64,000 nucleotides of DNA from Clostridia bacterium (GCA_017548045.1 JAFYNR010000030.1:62001-126000), one strand, 5' to 3'. Shown: positions 17,544 to 27,480, numbered from the stretch's first letter. Made by a program: numbers and translations. The notes: generated by a model not told the origin, from the letters alone.

Positions 17544-18575
17544 ATGAGTTATTCAGTAAATCCCTCGGCATTCAGGTCAATATTTGCCGTACCTTCAGAT
17601 ATAGTTGACAGGCACATACGCCTTGCAAACGGGCATCAGCTCAAGGTTCTTCTTTGGATTCTCCGTAATTCTCCGGACAATCCCGATTTAGCCGAAATGT
17701 GCAAAGCATTAAAAATCACCAAAGATGACGCAACGGATTACCTTCAGTATTGGGTAGAAAACGGTATTCTCAGCGGAAAAGACGATACATATGCCGAGGC
17801 TGAAACAAAAACACCGGTGATTTCAACCGAAAAAGATACCGTGAAGGAAGATATATCACCCGAAAAGCCTTTGGCAAACACCGCCCCGATTACGCCTTCA
17901 AAGCCTTCAAGCGCAGAAATTTTAACAAGGCTTGAAGAATCGCCGGAAATAGGACACTTGTTCAATGAAGCACAGACAAAGCTTGGCAAAACAATAGGCT
18001 ATGACGGTCAGTGCACTCTTTTGCTTATTCACGATCACTACGGTCTGCCTACCGAAGTAATATTTATGATGATTGACTACTGTGCTTCAATAGGCAAAAC
18101 AAATTACAGTTATATTCAGGCAGTGGGCAAGGACTGGGGACTCAGAGAAATTGATACAATCGATAAAGCTGCCGAACAGATTGAAGCCTTGAGAAACACA
18201 CAAACTCTTTGGACAGAATTTTCAAAAGCAGCGGGAATAACAAACACAAGACCCACAACAAAGCAGATGGATATTGTCCGCCGCTGGAGCGAGGAATTCA
18301 AATACAAGGTCGATATTATTCTTCTGGCATATGAAGCAATGGTTGAAAACACGGGAAAATTCAATCTGAACTATATGAACAAGGTCCTCGCCAACTGGTA
18401 TCAGAAGGGTTACAGAACACCCGAGGACATCGAAAACGGCGAGGCTGAGTTCCAAAAATCAAAAGTGAAGCCGCAAAAAACACCTTCCGGCGATAACGCT
18501 TCATATGACCTCGATAAATTCAAAGAGCAATCACTTCATTCGGAATTAAAGTATGAAAGGAAGAAAAAGAAATGA
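17544..18575 (+). CDS. dnaD: DnaD-domain primosomal protein
   Basis: Replication-restart/initiation protein of the Firmicutes primosome. The 343-residue protein has an N-terminal winged-helix-like part (about 1-80: HQLKVLLWILRN, KITKDDATDYLQYW). After a Pro/Thr-rich linker come two helical DnaD/DnaB_2-type domains (about 130-205 and 215-290, the latter ending in NYMNKVLANWYQKG). Paired with a DnaI/DnaC-like loader whose start overlaps its stop by four bases. ATG 17544 is preferred over GTG 17541 from GGAG spacing. It could equally be called a DnaB (loader) equivalent; naming as DnaD is by domain. Confidence 0.85.
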   Translation: MSYSVNPSAFRSIFAVPSDIVDRHIRLANGHQLKVLLWILRNSPDNPDLAEMCKALKITKDDATDYLQYWVENGILSGKDDTYAEAETKTPVISTEKDTVKEDISPEKPLANTAPITPSKPSSAEILTRLEESPEIGHLFNEAQTKLGKTIGYDGQCTLLLIHDHYGLPTEVIFMMIDYCASIGKTNYSYIQAVGKDWGLREIDTIDKAAEQIEALRNTQTLWTEFSKAAGITNTRPTTKQMDIVRRWSEEFKYKVDIILLAYEAMVENTGKFNLNYMNKVLANWYQKGYRTPEDIENGEAEFQKSKVKPQKTPSGDNASYDLDKFKEQSLHSELKYERKKKK

Positions 18576-19552
18576 GTTACAGCAAAGCAACCCTTTCAAA
18601 AGCAACCCAGATTCTCGAAAGCAGACGGAACAAGGCACAGCGTATTCAGCTTGCAAGACATCTTGAAGTTACCGAAAAAATCCCGGTTATATCCGAATAC
18701 GAAGCAAAGCTCTCTCAAACCGGACTTGACGTTGTAAAAGCAATCGGTATGGGAAACGATGCCAATGAATATATAGAACAGCTTTCGCAGCTCAATCTTT
18801 CATTTCAGGCAACAATAAAAAATCTGCTTAAAGAAAACGGATATCCCGAAAATTATCTTGAAGTTCCTTACACCTGCAACATATGCAGTGATACAGGATT
18901 TGTCGGCGGATATGTGTGCGAATGCCGAAAAGAACTGCTTAAAGAGCTTGCAAAGAAGGAACTTTCATCTGTTTCACCCAGCGAAAAATGCAGCTTTGAT
19001 AATTTTGATGTAAAATATTACGCTGAACCGGTTGACGGCACGTTAGGCATTTCTCCCCGAAAAAGAATGAACAGCGTACTTGAATACTGCAAGTGCTACG
19101 CAGAGGATTTTGACACTGAATCCGAAAGTCTTTATATGCACGGTGCAACAGGGCTTGGCAAAACGCATCTTTCGCTTGCAATCGCAAACGTCGTTGCAGA
19201 AAAAGGTTACAGGGTTATATACGATACTGCACATAACATTCTTTCTTCTCTTGAAAGAGAAAAATTCAGTTATTCGAACACAGGCGAACGCGAAAAAGAA
19301 ATTCTTGATTGCGATTTGCTTATAATTGATGACCTCGGCTCTGAATTTTCAACGCAGTTCACTGTTGCGGCAATATACAACATAGTGAACACGAGAATAA
19401 ACCGTTCAAAGCCTGTTATCATCAGCACTAACCTTACCGAAAAAGAGCTTGAAGAAAAATACACACAGCGCGTAACTTCAAGAATCATAGGCAACTACGT
19501 ATCACTGCTGTTCATAGGCAAGGATATAAGACAGATAAAGAACAATTTCTAA
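18572..19552 (+). CDS. dnaI: DnaI/DnaC-like helicase loader ATPase
   Basis: AAA+ ATPase of 326 residues that would load the replicative helicase with DnaD. A zinc-binding N-terminal element is visible (CNICSDTG and CEC, about 98-117), as in DnaI/DnaC. Walker A is GATGLGKTH (about 190-198) and Walker B LLIIDDLGSE (about 250-259). The ISTNLTEKEL sensor region and an Arg-finger-like QRVTSRI block follow. IstB transposition ATPases are related, but the N-terminal zinc element and the dnaD neighbour argue for a loader. Starts inside the last codons of dnaD (ATGA overlap). Confidence 0.9.
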   Translation: MSYSKATLSKATQILESRRNKAQRIQLARHLEVTEKIPVISEYEAKLSQTGLDVVKAIGMGNDANEYIEQLSQLNLSFQATIKNLLKENGYPENYLEVPYTCNICSDTGFVGGYVCECRKELLKELAKKELSSVSPSEKCSFDNFDVKYYAEPVDGTLGISPRKRMNSVLEYCKCYAEDFDTESESLYMHGATGLGKTHLSLAIANVVAEKGYRVIYDTAHNILSSLEREKFSYSNTGEREKEILDCDLLIIDDLGSEFSTQFTVAAIYNIVNTRINRSKPVIISTNLTEKELEEKYTQRVTSRIIGNYVSLLFIGKDIRQIKNNF

Positions 19553-19562
19553 GGAGAAAGCA

Positions 19563-21734
19563 ATGGACATTATTCAGCAGCTTACATCACAGTTCGGTCT
19601 GCAGACGTGGCAGGTCGATAATACGGTAAAACTGATTGACGAAGGTAATACGATTCCTTTTATTGCACGATACAGAAAAGAAGCGCACGGCACCCTTGAC
19701 GATCAGGTTATAAGAGAGCTTTCCGAAAGACTTGAATATCTGAGAAACCTTGAGAAACGCCGCGAGGAAGTCCGTGCATCAATAGAAGCACAGGAAAAAC
19801 TTACAGATGAAATTTCAGCCGCACTTGATAAAGCGGCAACTCTTGCGGAAATTGAAGATATTTACAGACCGTTCAGACCCAAGAGAAAAACAAGAGCCTC
19901 TGTTGCAAGAGAAAAAGGTCTTGAACCTCTCGCAAATGCAATCTACGAACAAAACGCAGATTCACTCTCCCCCATTGAACTTGCAGAAGAGTATGTTGAT
20001 GCGGAAAAAGGTGTTGAAACTGCAGAGGATGCGCTCAAAGGTGCACTTGACATCATTGCGGAAAATATTTCAGACGATGCCGACATCCGCAGAAGACTTC
20101 GCAATCTTTTTACGGTTATCGGTACGGTTACTGCTACCGCAACAGACAAAAATGCAGACAGCGTATATTCAATGTATTATGAATATTCGGAACCTGTCAA
20201 CAAAATTGCAGGCCACAGAGTTCTTGCCATTGACAGAGGTGAAAAGGAAAAGTTTCTCAAAGTCAGCGTAACAATCGATACCGTAAAAGCCTCAAACGTA
20301 ATCACGAGCGTTACTCTCAATCCTCAGGGCTCACCCACAACAGAAGCCGTCCGTGAAGCAGGAGAAGATGCATATAACCGCCTTATTTATCCCTCAATCG
20401 AGCGTGAAATAAGGAATATGCTTACCGAAAATGCCGCCGCAAGCGCAATCAAGGTTTTTGCACTTAACACAAAAGAGCTTCTTCTTGCACCTCCCGTAAA
20501 GGGTAAGGTTGTTATCGGTCTTGACCCCGGTTACAGAACAGGCTGTAAGGTGGCCGTTGTTGCCCCCACAGGCAAAGTGCTTGACACAGGAGTTATATAC
20601 GTAACCCATTCCGAAGCACAAAGGAATCAGGCAAAGGAGCTCATCAAAAAGCTTATCGCCAAGCACGGTGTAAACTGCATTTCAATCGGCAACGGAACGG
20701 CATCGAAAGAAACAGAAATCTTTGCGGCAGAAATTCTTCGCGAAATCAAAGCACAGGTTTCATATATGGTTGTAAGCGAAGCAGGTGCATCGGTTTATTC
20801 CGCGTCAAAGCTTGCCGCCGCAGAATTCCCTCAGTTTGACGTTTCACTCAGAAGCGCGGTATCAATTGCAAGACGCCTTCAGGACCCTCTTGCTGAGCTT
20901 GTTAAAATTGACCCCAAAGCAATCGGTGTAGGTCAGTATCAACATGATATGCCCCCGAAAGAGCTTGACGCCGCACTTGATGGTGTTATTGAGGATGCAG
21001 TTAACTCTGTGGGTGTTGACCTTAATACGGCATCTGCTCCCCTTCTTTCAAGAGTTTCGGGTATAAATTCAACCGTAGCAAAAAATATTGTTGATTACAG
21101 AGATGAAAACGGCGAATTCAGCGAACGCTCACAGCTTAAAAAAGTTCCCAAACTGGGTGCAAAGGCGTTCGAACAGTGTGCAGGCTTCTTGAGGGTTCCC
21201 GAAAGCAAAAATGCACTTGACAACACAGGCGTTCACCCCGAAAGTTACAGTGCCGCAAAGGCACTTCTTAAGCTATTCAGCTATTCTGTTGATGATATCG
21301 GAACCGATAAAATCGCAGATATAAAAGAGAAGGTTGAAAGTCTGGGTGAAGATAAGGTTGCCGAAAAACTCGGTATCGGCGTTCCCACTCTCAAAGATAT
21401 TGTCAAGGAGCTTATTCAGCCTGCAAGAGACCCCAGAGATGAACTCCCCCCTCCCATGCTCAGAACCGACGTTATGGATATGGATGATCTCAGACCCGGT
21501 ATGGAGCTTAAAGGCACCGTAAGAAACGTTACCGACTTCGGTGCATTTGTTGATATCGGTGTTCATCAGGACGGCCTCGTTCATATTTCACAAATTACAA
21601 ACAAATTTATAAAGCATCCTTCAGAGGTGCTCAAGGTAGGTCAGGTTGTTACCGTTTGGGTAATTTCGGTAGAAACCGCCAAAAAGAGAATTTCACTTAC
21701 AATGAAAGAACCTAAACAGCAGGAGAACAATTAA
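19563..21734 (+). CDS. tex: Tex-family RNA-binding transcription accessory protein
   Basis: Conserved 723-residue cytoplasmic nucleic-acid-binding protein. Domains in order: helical Tex N-terminal region (1-190, IPFIARYRKEAHGTLDD), YqgF/RNase H-like domain (about 320-450, GLDPGYRTGCKVAVV), helix-hairpin-helix domain (about 480-560, LNTASAPLLSRVSGI) and a C-terminal S1 domain (about 640-715, GTVRNVTDFGAFVDIG). GGAG precedes the ATG. Cotranscribed with dnaI and the MATE gene; Tex proteins are linked to transcription and stress tolerance, but the precise role is not established. Confidence 0.96.
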   Translation: MDIIQQLTSQFGLQTWQVDNTVKLIDEGNTIPFIARYRKEAHGTLDDQVIRELSERLEYLRNLEKRREEVRASIEAQEKLTDEISAALDKAATLAEIEDIYRPFRPKRKTRASVAREKGLEPLANAIYEQNADSLSPIELAEEYVDAEKGVETAEDALKGALDIIAENISDDADIRRRLRNLFTVIGTVTATATDKNADSVYSMYYEYSEPVNKIAGHRVLAIDRGEKEKFLKVSVTIDTVKASNVITSVTLNPQGSPTTEAVREAGEDAYNRLIYPSIEREIRNMLTENAAASAIKVFALNTKELLLAPPVKGKVVIGLDPGYRTGCKVAVVAPTGKVLDTGVIYVTHSEAQRNQAKELIKKLIAKHGVNCISIGNGTASKETEIFAAEILREIKAQVSYMVVSEAGASVYSASKLAAAEFPQFDVSLRSAVSIARRLQDPLAELVKIDPKAIGVGQYQHDMPPKELDAALDGVIEDAVNSVGVDLNTASAPLLSRVSGINSTVAKNIVDYRDENGEFSERSQLKKVPKLGAKAFEQCAGFLRVPESKNALDNTGVHPESYSAAKALLKLFSYSVDDIGTDKIADIKEKVESLGEDKVAEKLGIGVPTLKDIVKELIQPARDPRDELPPPMLRTDVMDMDDLRPGMELKGTVRNVTDFGAFVDIGVHQDGLVHISQITNKFIKHPSEVLKVGQVVTVWVISVETAKKRISLTMKEPKQQENN

Positions 21735-21735
21735 A

Positions 21736-23094
21736 ATGGCAGATAAATTCAGACAAGATTTAACAAAAGGAAGCGTCGGAAAACAGCTTATGAAATTTGC
21801 GATTCCGTTTCTTCTTTCAAATCTTCTTCAGGCATTCTATTCGGTTGCCGATATGATTATTGTCGGCAGACTTTACGGAACGGTTGGCATAACGGCTGTA
21901 AATATCGGCAGCCAGATCAACATTCTTGTAACCGGTGCCGCACTCGGACTTGCAGTCGGAGGCACGGTTCTTATTGCACAGTACGGCGGCGCAAAAAAAT
22001 TCGATGAACAAAAGAAATCAATCGGAACACTTTTCACCACCTATATGATTCTCAGCGTAATATGTACGGTTGTAATGCTTCTTCTCGGCACAACTCTGCT
22101 TGAAGTATTAAAAACACCTGAGATTGCAATGAAGGATGCGGAGAATTATTATAACATCTGTATGGCAGGCCTTGTGTTTATGTTTGCATACAACGTTATC
22201 AGCGCAATACTCCGCGGTATGGGCGATTCGAAAAGACCTCTTTATTTTGTACTTATCGCAACAATCATTAATATAATAGGTGATATAATCCTTGTCGGTC
22301 CCTTCAAAATGGGTGCAGCAGGTGCAGCATACGCTACTGTCGGTGCACAGGCACTCAGTGTTGTTCTTTCTCTTATTTATCTTTTCAAAAATCATTTCTT
22401 TGACGGATTCAAAAAGAGTGATTTCAAAATCGACAAAGAGAAACTCAAAACTCTTCTTAAAATCGGTTTACCCTCATCGGTTCAGCAAGTTGTTATATCA
22501 TTCTCGTTCCTTACACTTACAACGTTAATCAACTCGTTACCCAATGCAGAAATCGCATCAGCCTGCCAGGGAATCGGCGGTAAGGTCAATTCCTTTGCCA
22601 TTCTTCCCGCACTTGCAATGAGCAGTGCCGTGTCATCAATGGCAGGTCAGAATATCGGTGCAGGCGAAACGGAAAGGGCTAAGAAAACGATGCTGACAGG
22701 TATGGGTATTGCATTTGCAATCTCGGCGGTTGTTTTTGCTGTTGTTGAATTATTCCCTCAGCCGATAATTTCACTTTTTGACACAAATCCCGAAGTAATT
22801 TCAACCGGTACGGAGTACGTCAGATTTATAGCACTTGATTATATCTTTGTTCCGTTTGTTTTCTGTATGAACGGTCTCGCAATCGGCGCAGGATACACTA
22901 ATTTTGCACTGTTCAACGCTTGCTTCAGTTCCATTCTTGTCAGAGTACCGTTTGCCTATCTTGTTGTGCATTTCACAACGCTTGGCTTCAACGGCATAGG
23001 TCTTGCAACGGGTCTCGCTTCAGTTGCATCGCTTTTTATGGGCGCAATATTTGTTGCAAGCGGCAAATGGAAAAAACCCAAAATCAGAATCTAA
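21736..23094 (+). CDS. MATE-family multidrug/metabolite exporter
   Basis: Polytopic membrane protein of 452 residues with about 12 hydrophobic helices in two related halves. Typical MATE blocks are LLQAFYSVADMIIVGRLYG (about 32-50) and the repeated N-terminal-half pattern around IGLPSSVQQVVIS (about 240). MATE proteins export cationic drugs or metabolites in exchange for Na+ or H+; the substrate here cannot be told. It starts two bases after the tex stop region with GGAG upstream, so it is the last gene of the dnaD operon. Confidence 0.9.
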   Translation: MADKFRQDLTKGSVGKQLMKFAIPFLLSNLLQAFYSVADMIIVGRLYGTVGITAVNIGSQINILVTGAALGLAVGGTVLIAQYGGAKKFDEQKKSIGTLFTTYMILSVICTVVMLLLGTTLLEVLKTPEIAMKDAENYYNICMAGLVFMFAYNVISAILRGMGDSKRPLYFVLIATIINIIGDIILVGPFKMGAAGAAYATVGAQALSVVLSLIYLFKNHFFDGFKKSDFKIDKEKLKTLLKIGLPSSVQQVVISFSFLTLTTLINSLPNAEIASACQGIGGKVNSFAILPALAMSSAVSSMAGQNIGAGETERAKKTMLTGMGIAFAISAVVFAVVELFPQPIISLFDTNPEVISTGTEYVRFIALDYIFVPFVFCMNGLAIGAGYTNFALFNACFSSILVRVPFAYLVVHFTTLGFNGIGLATGLASVASLFMGAIFVASGKWKKPKIRI

Positions 23095-23099
23095 GTGTA

Positions 23100-23128
23100 T
23101 TGACAAACACGTTTTAAAATGGTAAAAT
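23100..23128 (+). promoter_or_regulatory. Promoter of the ZTP-riboswitch purine operon
   Basis: Perfect TTGACA (23100-23105), a 17-nt spacer and TAAAAT (23123-23128), just after the MATE stop. Confidence 0.8.
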
Positions 23129-23144
23129 TTATTTGTAAAATTTA

Positions 23145-23254
23145 AGGATTTTTTGTGACTGACGGAATTATGCAGAGCACTGCAAAGGAGCAAAAAATCT
23201 GCTTAAAAAGCCGACCGTCTGGGCAGTCTTATCTCGGATAGGGCTGCCCTATTT
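23145..23254 (+). promoter_or_regulatory. ZTP (pfl) riboswitch
   Basis: The leader has the two conserved halves of the pfl motif: TGTGACTGACGGAA (from 23154) and CCGACCGTCTGGGCAG (23211-23226). The GGGCAG of the second half can instead pair with CTGCCC (23244-23249) to form a terminator followed by TATTTATTTT. ZTP/ZMP binding to the motif would block that terminator and switch the genes on when 10-formyl-THF is short. The two genes downstream complete IMP synthesis, the commonest target of this class. Confidence 0.88.
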
Positions 23255-23275
23255 ATTTTGGAAAGGATGAAAAAA

Positions 23276-23995
23276 ATGGGCATTTACGAAATCAACAACA
23301 TGGGCCAGCTTATCAAGGATAACACATATGTCGGCAGAGGCATTGTTATCGGCAAAAGCGCAGACGGCAAAAAAGCTGTTACTGCTTATTTCATAATGGG
23401 CAGAAGCGAAAACAGCCGCAACAGAGTTTTCATTAAAGAAGGCGACGAGATTATAATCCACCCCTTTGATGCATCAAAGGTTGAAGACCCTTCACTTATC
23501 ATTTACGCACCCGTAAGACAGTACGAAAACAAGCTTATCGTTACAAACGGCGATCAGACAGACACAATTTACGATTTTATTAAGGAAGGCAAAACCTTTG
23601 AACAGGCTCTTGAAACAAGAGAATTCGAACCCGATATGCCCAACTTTACTCCCCGTATCAGCGGTATGATGACCTTTGACGGCGGAGATTTCACCTACAA
23701 AATGAGCATCCTTAAAAGTGCCGATGAAAACGGCACAGCCTGCAACAGATACACTTTCTCTTACTCTCCTCTTGCAGGTCTCGGTCATTTCATTCACACT
23801 TACAACCACGACGGCAATCCCATCCCCACATTCACAGGTGAGCCTGAGAGAATTGCAATTCCCGACGATATCGATGAATTCACAAATGACATCTGGGCTA
23901 ACCTTAACGAGAACAACAAGATTTCTCTTTATGTTCGCTACGTTGACCTTGAAAGCGGCGAATATGACAGCAGAATGATTAACAAGAATAAGTAA
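23276..23995 (+). CDS. IMP cyclohydrolase (stand-alone)
   Basis: 239-residue protein of the IMP_cyclohyd family, which closes FAICAR to IMP, the last step of purine synthesis. Visible blocks: GRGIVIGKSADGKKAVTAYF (about 24-43), SENSRNRVF and a Tyr-rich core with YSPLAGLGHFIHTY. It replaces the N-terminal half of the usual bifunctional PurH. ATG 23276 is preferred because GGAAAGG lies about nine bases upstream; ATG 23267 is too close. Family identification rests on sequence pattern plus the ZTP riboswitch and the transformylase next door. Confidence 0.87.
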   Translation: MGIYEINNMGQLIKDNTYVGRGIVIGKSADGKKAVTAYFIMGRSENSRNRVFIKEGDEIIIHPFDASKVEDPSLIIYAPVRQYENKLIVTNGDQTDTIYDFIKEGKTFEQALETREFEPDMPNFTPRISGMMTFDGGDFTYKMSILKSADENGTACNRYTFSYSPLAGLGHFIHTYNHDGNPIPTFTGEPERIAIPDDIDEFTNDIWANLNENNKISLYVRYVDLESGEYDSRMINKNK

Positions 23996-24006
23996 GGAGA
24001 ATAACG

Positions 24007-25191
24007 ATGAAAGAATTTGAACTTAAATACGGCTGTAACCCCAACCAGAAGCCTGCAAAGATTTATATGGCTGACGGCACAGAACTCCCCATTGAAATTC
24101 TCAGCGGCAGACCCGGTTATATTAACTTCCTTGACGCATTCAACAGCTGGCAGCTTGTAAAGGAGCTTAAAGAAGCTCTCAATATGCCTGCTGCAACATC
24201 GTTCAAGCACGTAAGTCCCACATCAGCTGCAGTCGGCATCAAAATGAGTGATACACTCAAAAAGGCTTGCTTTGTTGATGATATTGAAGGTCTTGACGAT
24301 TCTCCCCTTGCAACGGCATATGCACGAGCAAGAGGAACAGACCGTATGAGCTCATTCGGTGACTGGATTGCTCTTTCGGATGTTTGTGACGTCACAACCG
24401 CAAAGCTTATCAAAAGAGAAGTTTCAGACGGCGTTATAGCTCCCGGTTACGAACCCGAAGCACTTGAAATTCTCAAGAGCAAAAGAAACGGCAACTACAA
24501 TATCGTAAAAATCGACCCCAATTTTGTTCCCGCCCCCGTTGAAGTAAAACAGGTTTACGGCATCACTTTTGAGCAGGGCAGAAACAATTTTGAAATCAAC
24601 AATGCACTTCTTGAAAACATTGTTACCGCTAACAAAGAAATGCCCGACAGCGCAAAGCGTGACCTTATAATATCACTAATCACTCTTAAATATACACAGT
24701 CAAACTCAGTTTGCTATGCAGTTGACGGTCAGGCAATCGGTGTAGGCGCAGGTCAGCAGTCCAGAATCCACTGCACAAGACTTGCAGGCAACAAAGCTGA
24801 TATCTGGCATCTCAGACAGCACGAAAAGGTTCTCAACCTCCCCTTCCTTGACACAGTCGGCAGACCTGACAGAGATAACACAATCGACGTTTATATTTCA
24901 GATGAATATGAAGACGTTCTTGCAGACGGCGTATGGCAGACTCTTTTCTCAGAAAAACCCGAACCCTTCACAAAGGCTGAGCAGAAGGCATACCTTGCAA
25001 CAATCAAGGGTGTTGCACTGGGCAGCGACGCATTCTTCCCCTTCGGTGATAACATCGAAAGAGCTGCAAAGAGCGGTGTAACTTACATTGCAGAGCCCGG
25101 CGGCTCAATCCGTGACGATAATGTTATCGCAGCTTGCGATAAGCACGGTATGGTAATGTGCTTCACCGGAATGAGACTTTTCCACCACTGA
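24007..25191 (+). CDS. purH: AICAR transformylase (stand-alone PurH C-terminal type)
   Basis: Transfers the formyl group of 10-formyl-THF to AICAR, giving FAICAR. The 394 residues correspond to the transformylase part of PurH: LKYGCNPNQKPAKIY near the N-terminus, SFKHVSPTSAAVG (about 63-75) with the catalytic Lys-His pair, and a C-terminal block IAEPGGSIRDDNVI (about 360-373). No cyclohydrolase domain is fused; that activity comes from the gene 11 bp upstream. GGAG precedes the ATG. Confidence 0.9.
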   Translation: MKEFELKYGCNPNQKPAKIYMADGTELPIEILSGRPGYINFLDAFNSWQLVKELKEALNMPAATSFKHVSPTSAAVGIKMSDTLKKACFVDDIEGLDDSPLATAYARARGTDRMSSFGDWIALSDVCDVTTAKLIKREVSDGVIAPGYEPEALEILKSKRNGNYNIVKIDPNFVPAPVEVKQVYGITFEQGRNNFEINNALLENIVTANKEMPDSAKRDLIISLITLKYTQSNSVCYAVDGQAIGVGAGQQSRIHCTRLAGNKADIWHLRQHEKVLNLPFLDTVGRPDRDNTIDVYISDEYEDVLADGVWQTLFSEKPEPFTKAEQKAYLATIKGVALGSDAFFPFGDNIERAAKSGVTYIAEPGGSIRDDNVIAACDKHGMVMCFTGMRLFHH

Positions 25192-25203
25192 TAAACAAAA
25201 ACA

Positions 25204-25236
25204 GCAAACCCACGGTCAGAAACCGTGGGTTTATTT
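25204..25236. terminator. Bidirectional terminator between purH and the cyclophilin gene
   Basis: Eleven-bp perfect stem (25206-25216 with 25222-25232) with a 5-nt loop. T-rich on the plus side (TTTATTTTTAT) and A-rich on the other side, so it can serve both convergent genes. Confidence 0.85.
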
Positions 25237-25833
25237 TTATACGTTTTCAATTTCAATGCCGAGAATCGCAACGTCCTCAACGGGTTTATCGACATAGCCT
25301 GTTTTAACGGTTGCAATTGCATCAACAACATCCATACCATCAACAACCTGTCCGAAAACAGTGTGCTTAAAATCGAGCCAGGGAGTACCACCGAGAGCTT
25401 TATAATCTTCAACACACTCTGTGGGGAAACCTCTGTCTGAAAGCTGTTCCATCTGCGAAACAAGACCTGCATCAACTTCCTTTGCCTGAACGATGAAGAA
25501 CTGACTGCCGTTTGTGCCGGGGCCTGCATTAGCCATCGAAAGGGCACCTCTGACGTTATGATAGTCAACACTGAATTCATCCTCAAAGGTTCTGCCCCAG
25601 ATGCTTTCGCCGCCTCTGCCGGTGCCCGTGGGGTCACCGCCCTGAATCATAAAGTCGGGAATTACTCTGTGAAAGATTATGCCGTTATAATATCCGTTCT
25701 TTGCGTGAGTTGTAAAATTCTCAACAGTTTTGGGTGCCGCATCGGGAAAAAGAAGAATTTTAATATCACCCATTGTTGTTTTCATAAGGGCAACAACATC
25801 GCCCTGCTTTATTTCTCTTATCTGCTTACTCAT
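25237..25833 (-). CDS. ppiB: Peptidylprolyl isomerase, cyclophilin type
   Basis: 198-residue cytoplasmic prolyl isomerase. Cyclophilin motifs: [14 protein letters not shown] (about 54-67), the catalytic Arg in FHRV, and GTNGSQFFI (about 107-115). An insertion of about 30 residues lies before the final [14 protein letters not shown] block. No signal peptide. AAAGGA precedes the ATG. It follows an AMP-binding enzyme by 15 nt and is probably read with it. Confidence 0.94.
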   Translation of the reverse strand: MSKQIREIKQGDVVALMKTTMGDIKILLFPDAAPKTVENFTTHAKNGYYNGIIFHRVIPDFMIQGGDPTGTGRGGESIWGRTFEDEFSVDYHNVRGALSMANAGPGTNGSQFFIVQAKEVDAGLVSQMEQLSDRGFPTECVEDYKALGGTPWLDFKHTVFGQVVDGMDVVDAIATVKTGYVDKPVEDVAILGIEIENV

Positions 25834-25848
25834 ATTACAAATCCTTTC

Positions 25849-27480
25849 TTATTTGGCTTTGGGATCAAATGAATCGGAAAGCTTCATAAAATCAATTTTT
25901 GCCATCTTTGTTCTGGGGAAGCTGTCCATAACCTCAATTTTTCTGGGGCAAGAGAATCTTGCAAGATTTTTTTTGCAATATGCCATAATCTTATCCGCCG
26001 CATCATCTTTATTCATATTGCAATTAAGTGTTACACAAAGCTTTACGCAGGGCTTATTTTTATAATATCCCTGAACCGCACAAGCCTCACTGACAAACGG
26101 AATCTGCAAAACGGCATTTTCAATATCAATAGGATATACGTTATACCCCGAAATTATAATCATTCTCTTCTTTCTGCCGGTGAAGAAAATGAAGCCGTCA
26201 GAATCCTTGTAGCCAAGGTCACCCGTGGGTACCCATCTGTTACCCTTGGCATCAATGTATATACCCTCGTTCATTACGGTATTATCACCGTTGAAATAGC
26301 CAAGCATTGCGGTATCGCCTCTTACAACGATTTCACCGGTTGTACCTGCAGGAACTTCATTTTTCATTTCGTCCCATATCTGAACAACTATGTCACCCAA
26401 CGGTTTGCCGATTGAATCTTCTCTGTTGTGTTCGTAGGTGTTAACAGCACAAACCGATGATACCTCTGTCAGACCGTAGCCTCTGAAAAGTTTACCCTTA
26501 CCGCCGTTTTTAGCAACTGTTTTGTTGAATTCCTTAACAAGCCTTTCAGGAAGGACGTCACCGCCGCAGAAAACAAGCCTAAGGTTTTTAAGATGAGGAC
26601 CGTCAAAATTTTTATCCTCCATCATCTTCTTAAACATATTCGGAACACCGAGAAGGAAGGTAACCTTATGCTTTTTCAAATGCTTATTTGCCGCTTCTGC
26701 AGTAAACTGAGGCATAGGAATAGAGGTAAATCCGTGTGTCAACGGGAAATGCATAGCAATGCCCAGACCGAAAGCGTGAAAAATCGGCAGAACCATAAGC
26801 GAATACTCTTCCCCTGCCTTATGAGGAATGTCAAGTGTACTAAGTTTTTCAGAAAGATTATTAAGATTATTGCTGGAAAGCATTATGGTTTTGCTTTTAC
26901 CTGTCGTACCGCCGCCGTGAAGATAAACAGCAAGCTTTGAACCGTCGTGACACTCAACGCAGCTTTTCTTTGAACCGATTGAAACCGCTTTAAGATATTT
27001 CACTGAATTCTTAAAGCCGTCAAGACCCTTGCCCTTAACCTTCTCAAAAATTCTGAAAGCAGGTACGGCGGGCGCAACAACGTAATCTGAGTTAGAACAG
27101 ATTATACAGGGAATGCCCAGCTCATTAAGAACATCGGTATACTTTGCAGCAAGAATATCAAGAATAAATATCGCCTTTGATTTCGTAAGTTCAATACTCT
27201 CTTTGAGCACGTCAGGTGACGTGAGAGGGTGAACGATATTTGCAATTACACCTATTTTATTAAGCGAATAAAACGTTGTAAAAGCGTGAACAACATTGGG
27301 CAAAAAAATTGTAACCGCATCGCCCTTGACTACGCCGATTGAATTGAAATAAGCGGCAAGGGCGTCAATATCGCTGATAAGCTTTGAAAGTTTGATTTTG
27401 CTTCCGAACGCATAAACAGCGGTAAAATCACCCGTTTTTTTAGCACACACTTTAAGATAATCGTAACAAGTTAAATTCAT
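25849..27480 (-). CDS. AMP-binding acyl-CoA ligase-like enzyme
   Basis: 543-residue adenylate-forming enzyme, probably a fatty or carboxylic acid-CoA ligase. Core motifs: the phosphate loop HGGGTTGKSKT (about 203-213), YGLTEVSS (about 330-337), PTGDLGYKDSDGFIFFTGR (about 415-433) and a C-terminal lysine region (RTKMAKIDF) where the catalytic Lys is expected. The start is placed at ATG 27480 (MNLTCYDYLKV) next to a GGATGGG site; upstream in-frame ATGs look less likely. The substrate is unknown; context (a cyclophilin gene) does not help. Confidence 0.85.
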   Translation of the reverse strand: MNLTCYDYLKVCAKKTGDFTAVYAFGSKIKLSKLISDIDALAAYFNSIGVVKGDAVTIFLPNVVHAFTTFYSLNKIGVIANIVHPLTSPDVLKESIELTKSKAIFILDILAAKYTDVLNELGIPCIICSNSDYVVAPAVPAFRIFEKVKGKGLDGFKNSVKYLKAVSIGSKKSCVECHDGSKLAVYLHGGGTTGKSKTIMLSSNNLNNLSEKLSTLDIPHKAGEEYSLMVLPIFHAFGLGIAMHFPLTHGFTSIPMPQFTAEAANKHLKKHKVTFLLGVPNMFKKMMEDKNFDGPHLKNLRLVFCGGDVLPERLVKEFNKTVAKNGGKGKLFRGYGLTEVSSVCAVNTYEHNREDSIGKPLGDIVVQIWDEMKNEVPAGTTGEIVVRGDTAMLGYFNGDNTVMNEGIYIDAKGNRWVPTGDLGYKDSDGFIFFTGRKKRMIIISGYNVYPIDIENAVLQIPFVSEACAVQGYYKNKPCVKLCVTLNCNMNKDDAADKIMAYCKKNLARFSCPRKIEVMDSFPRTKMAKIDFMKLSDSFDPKAK

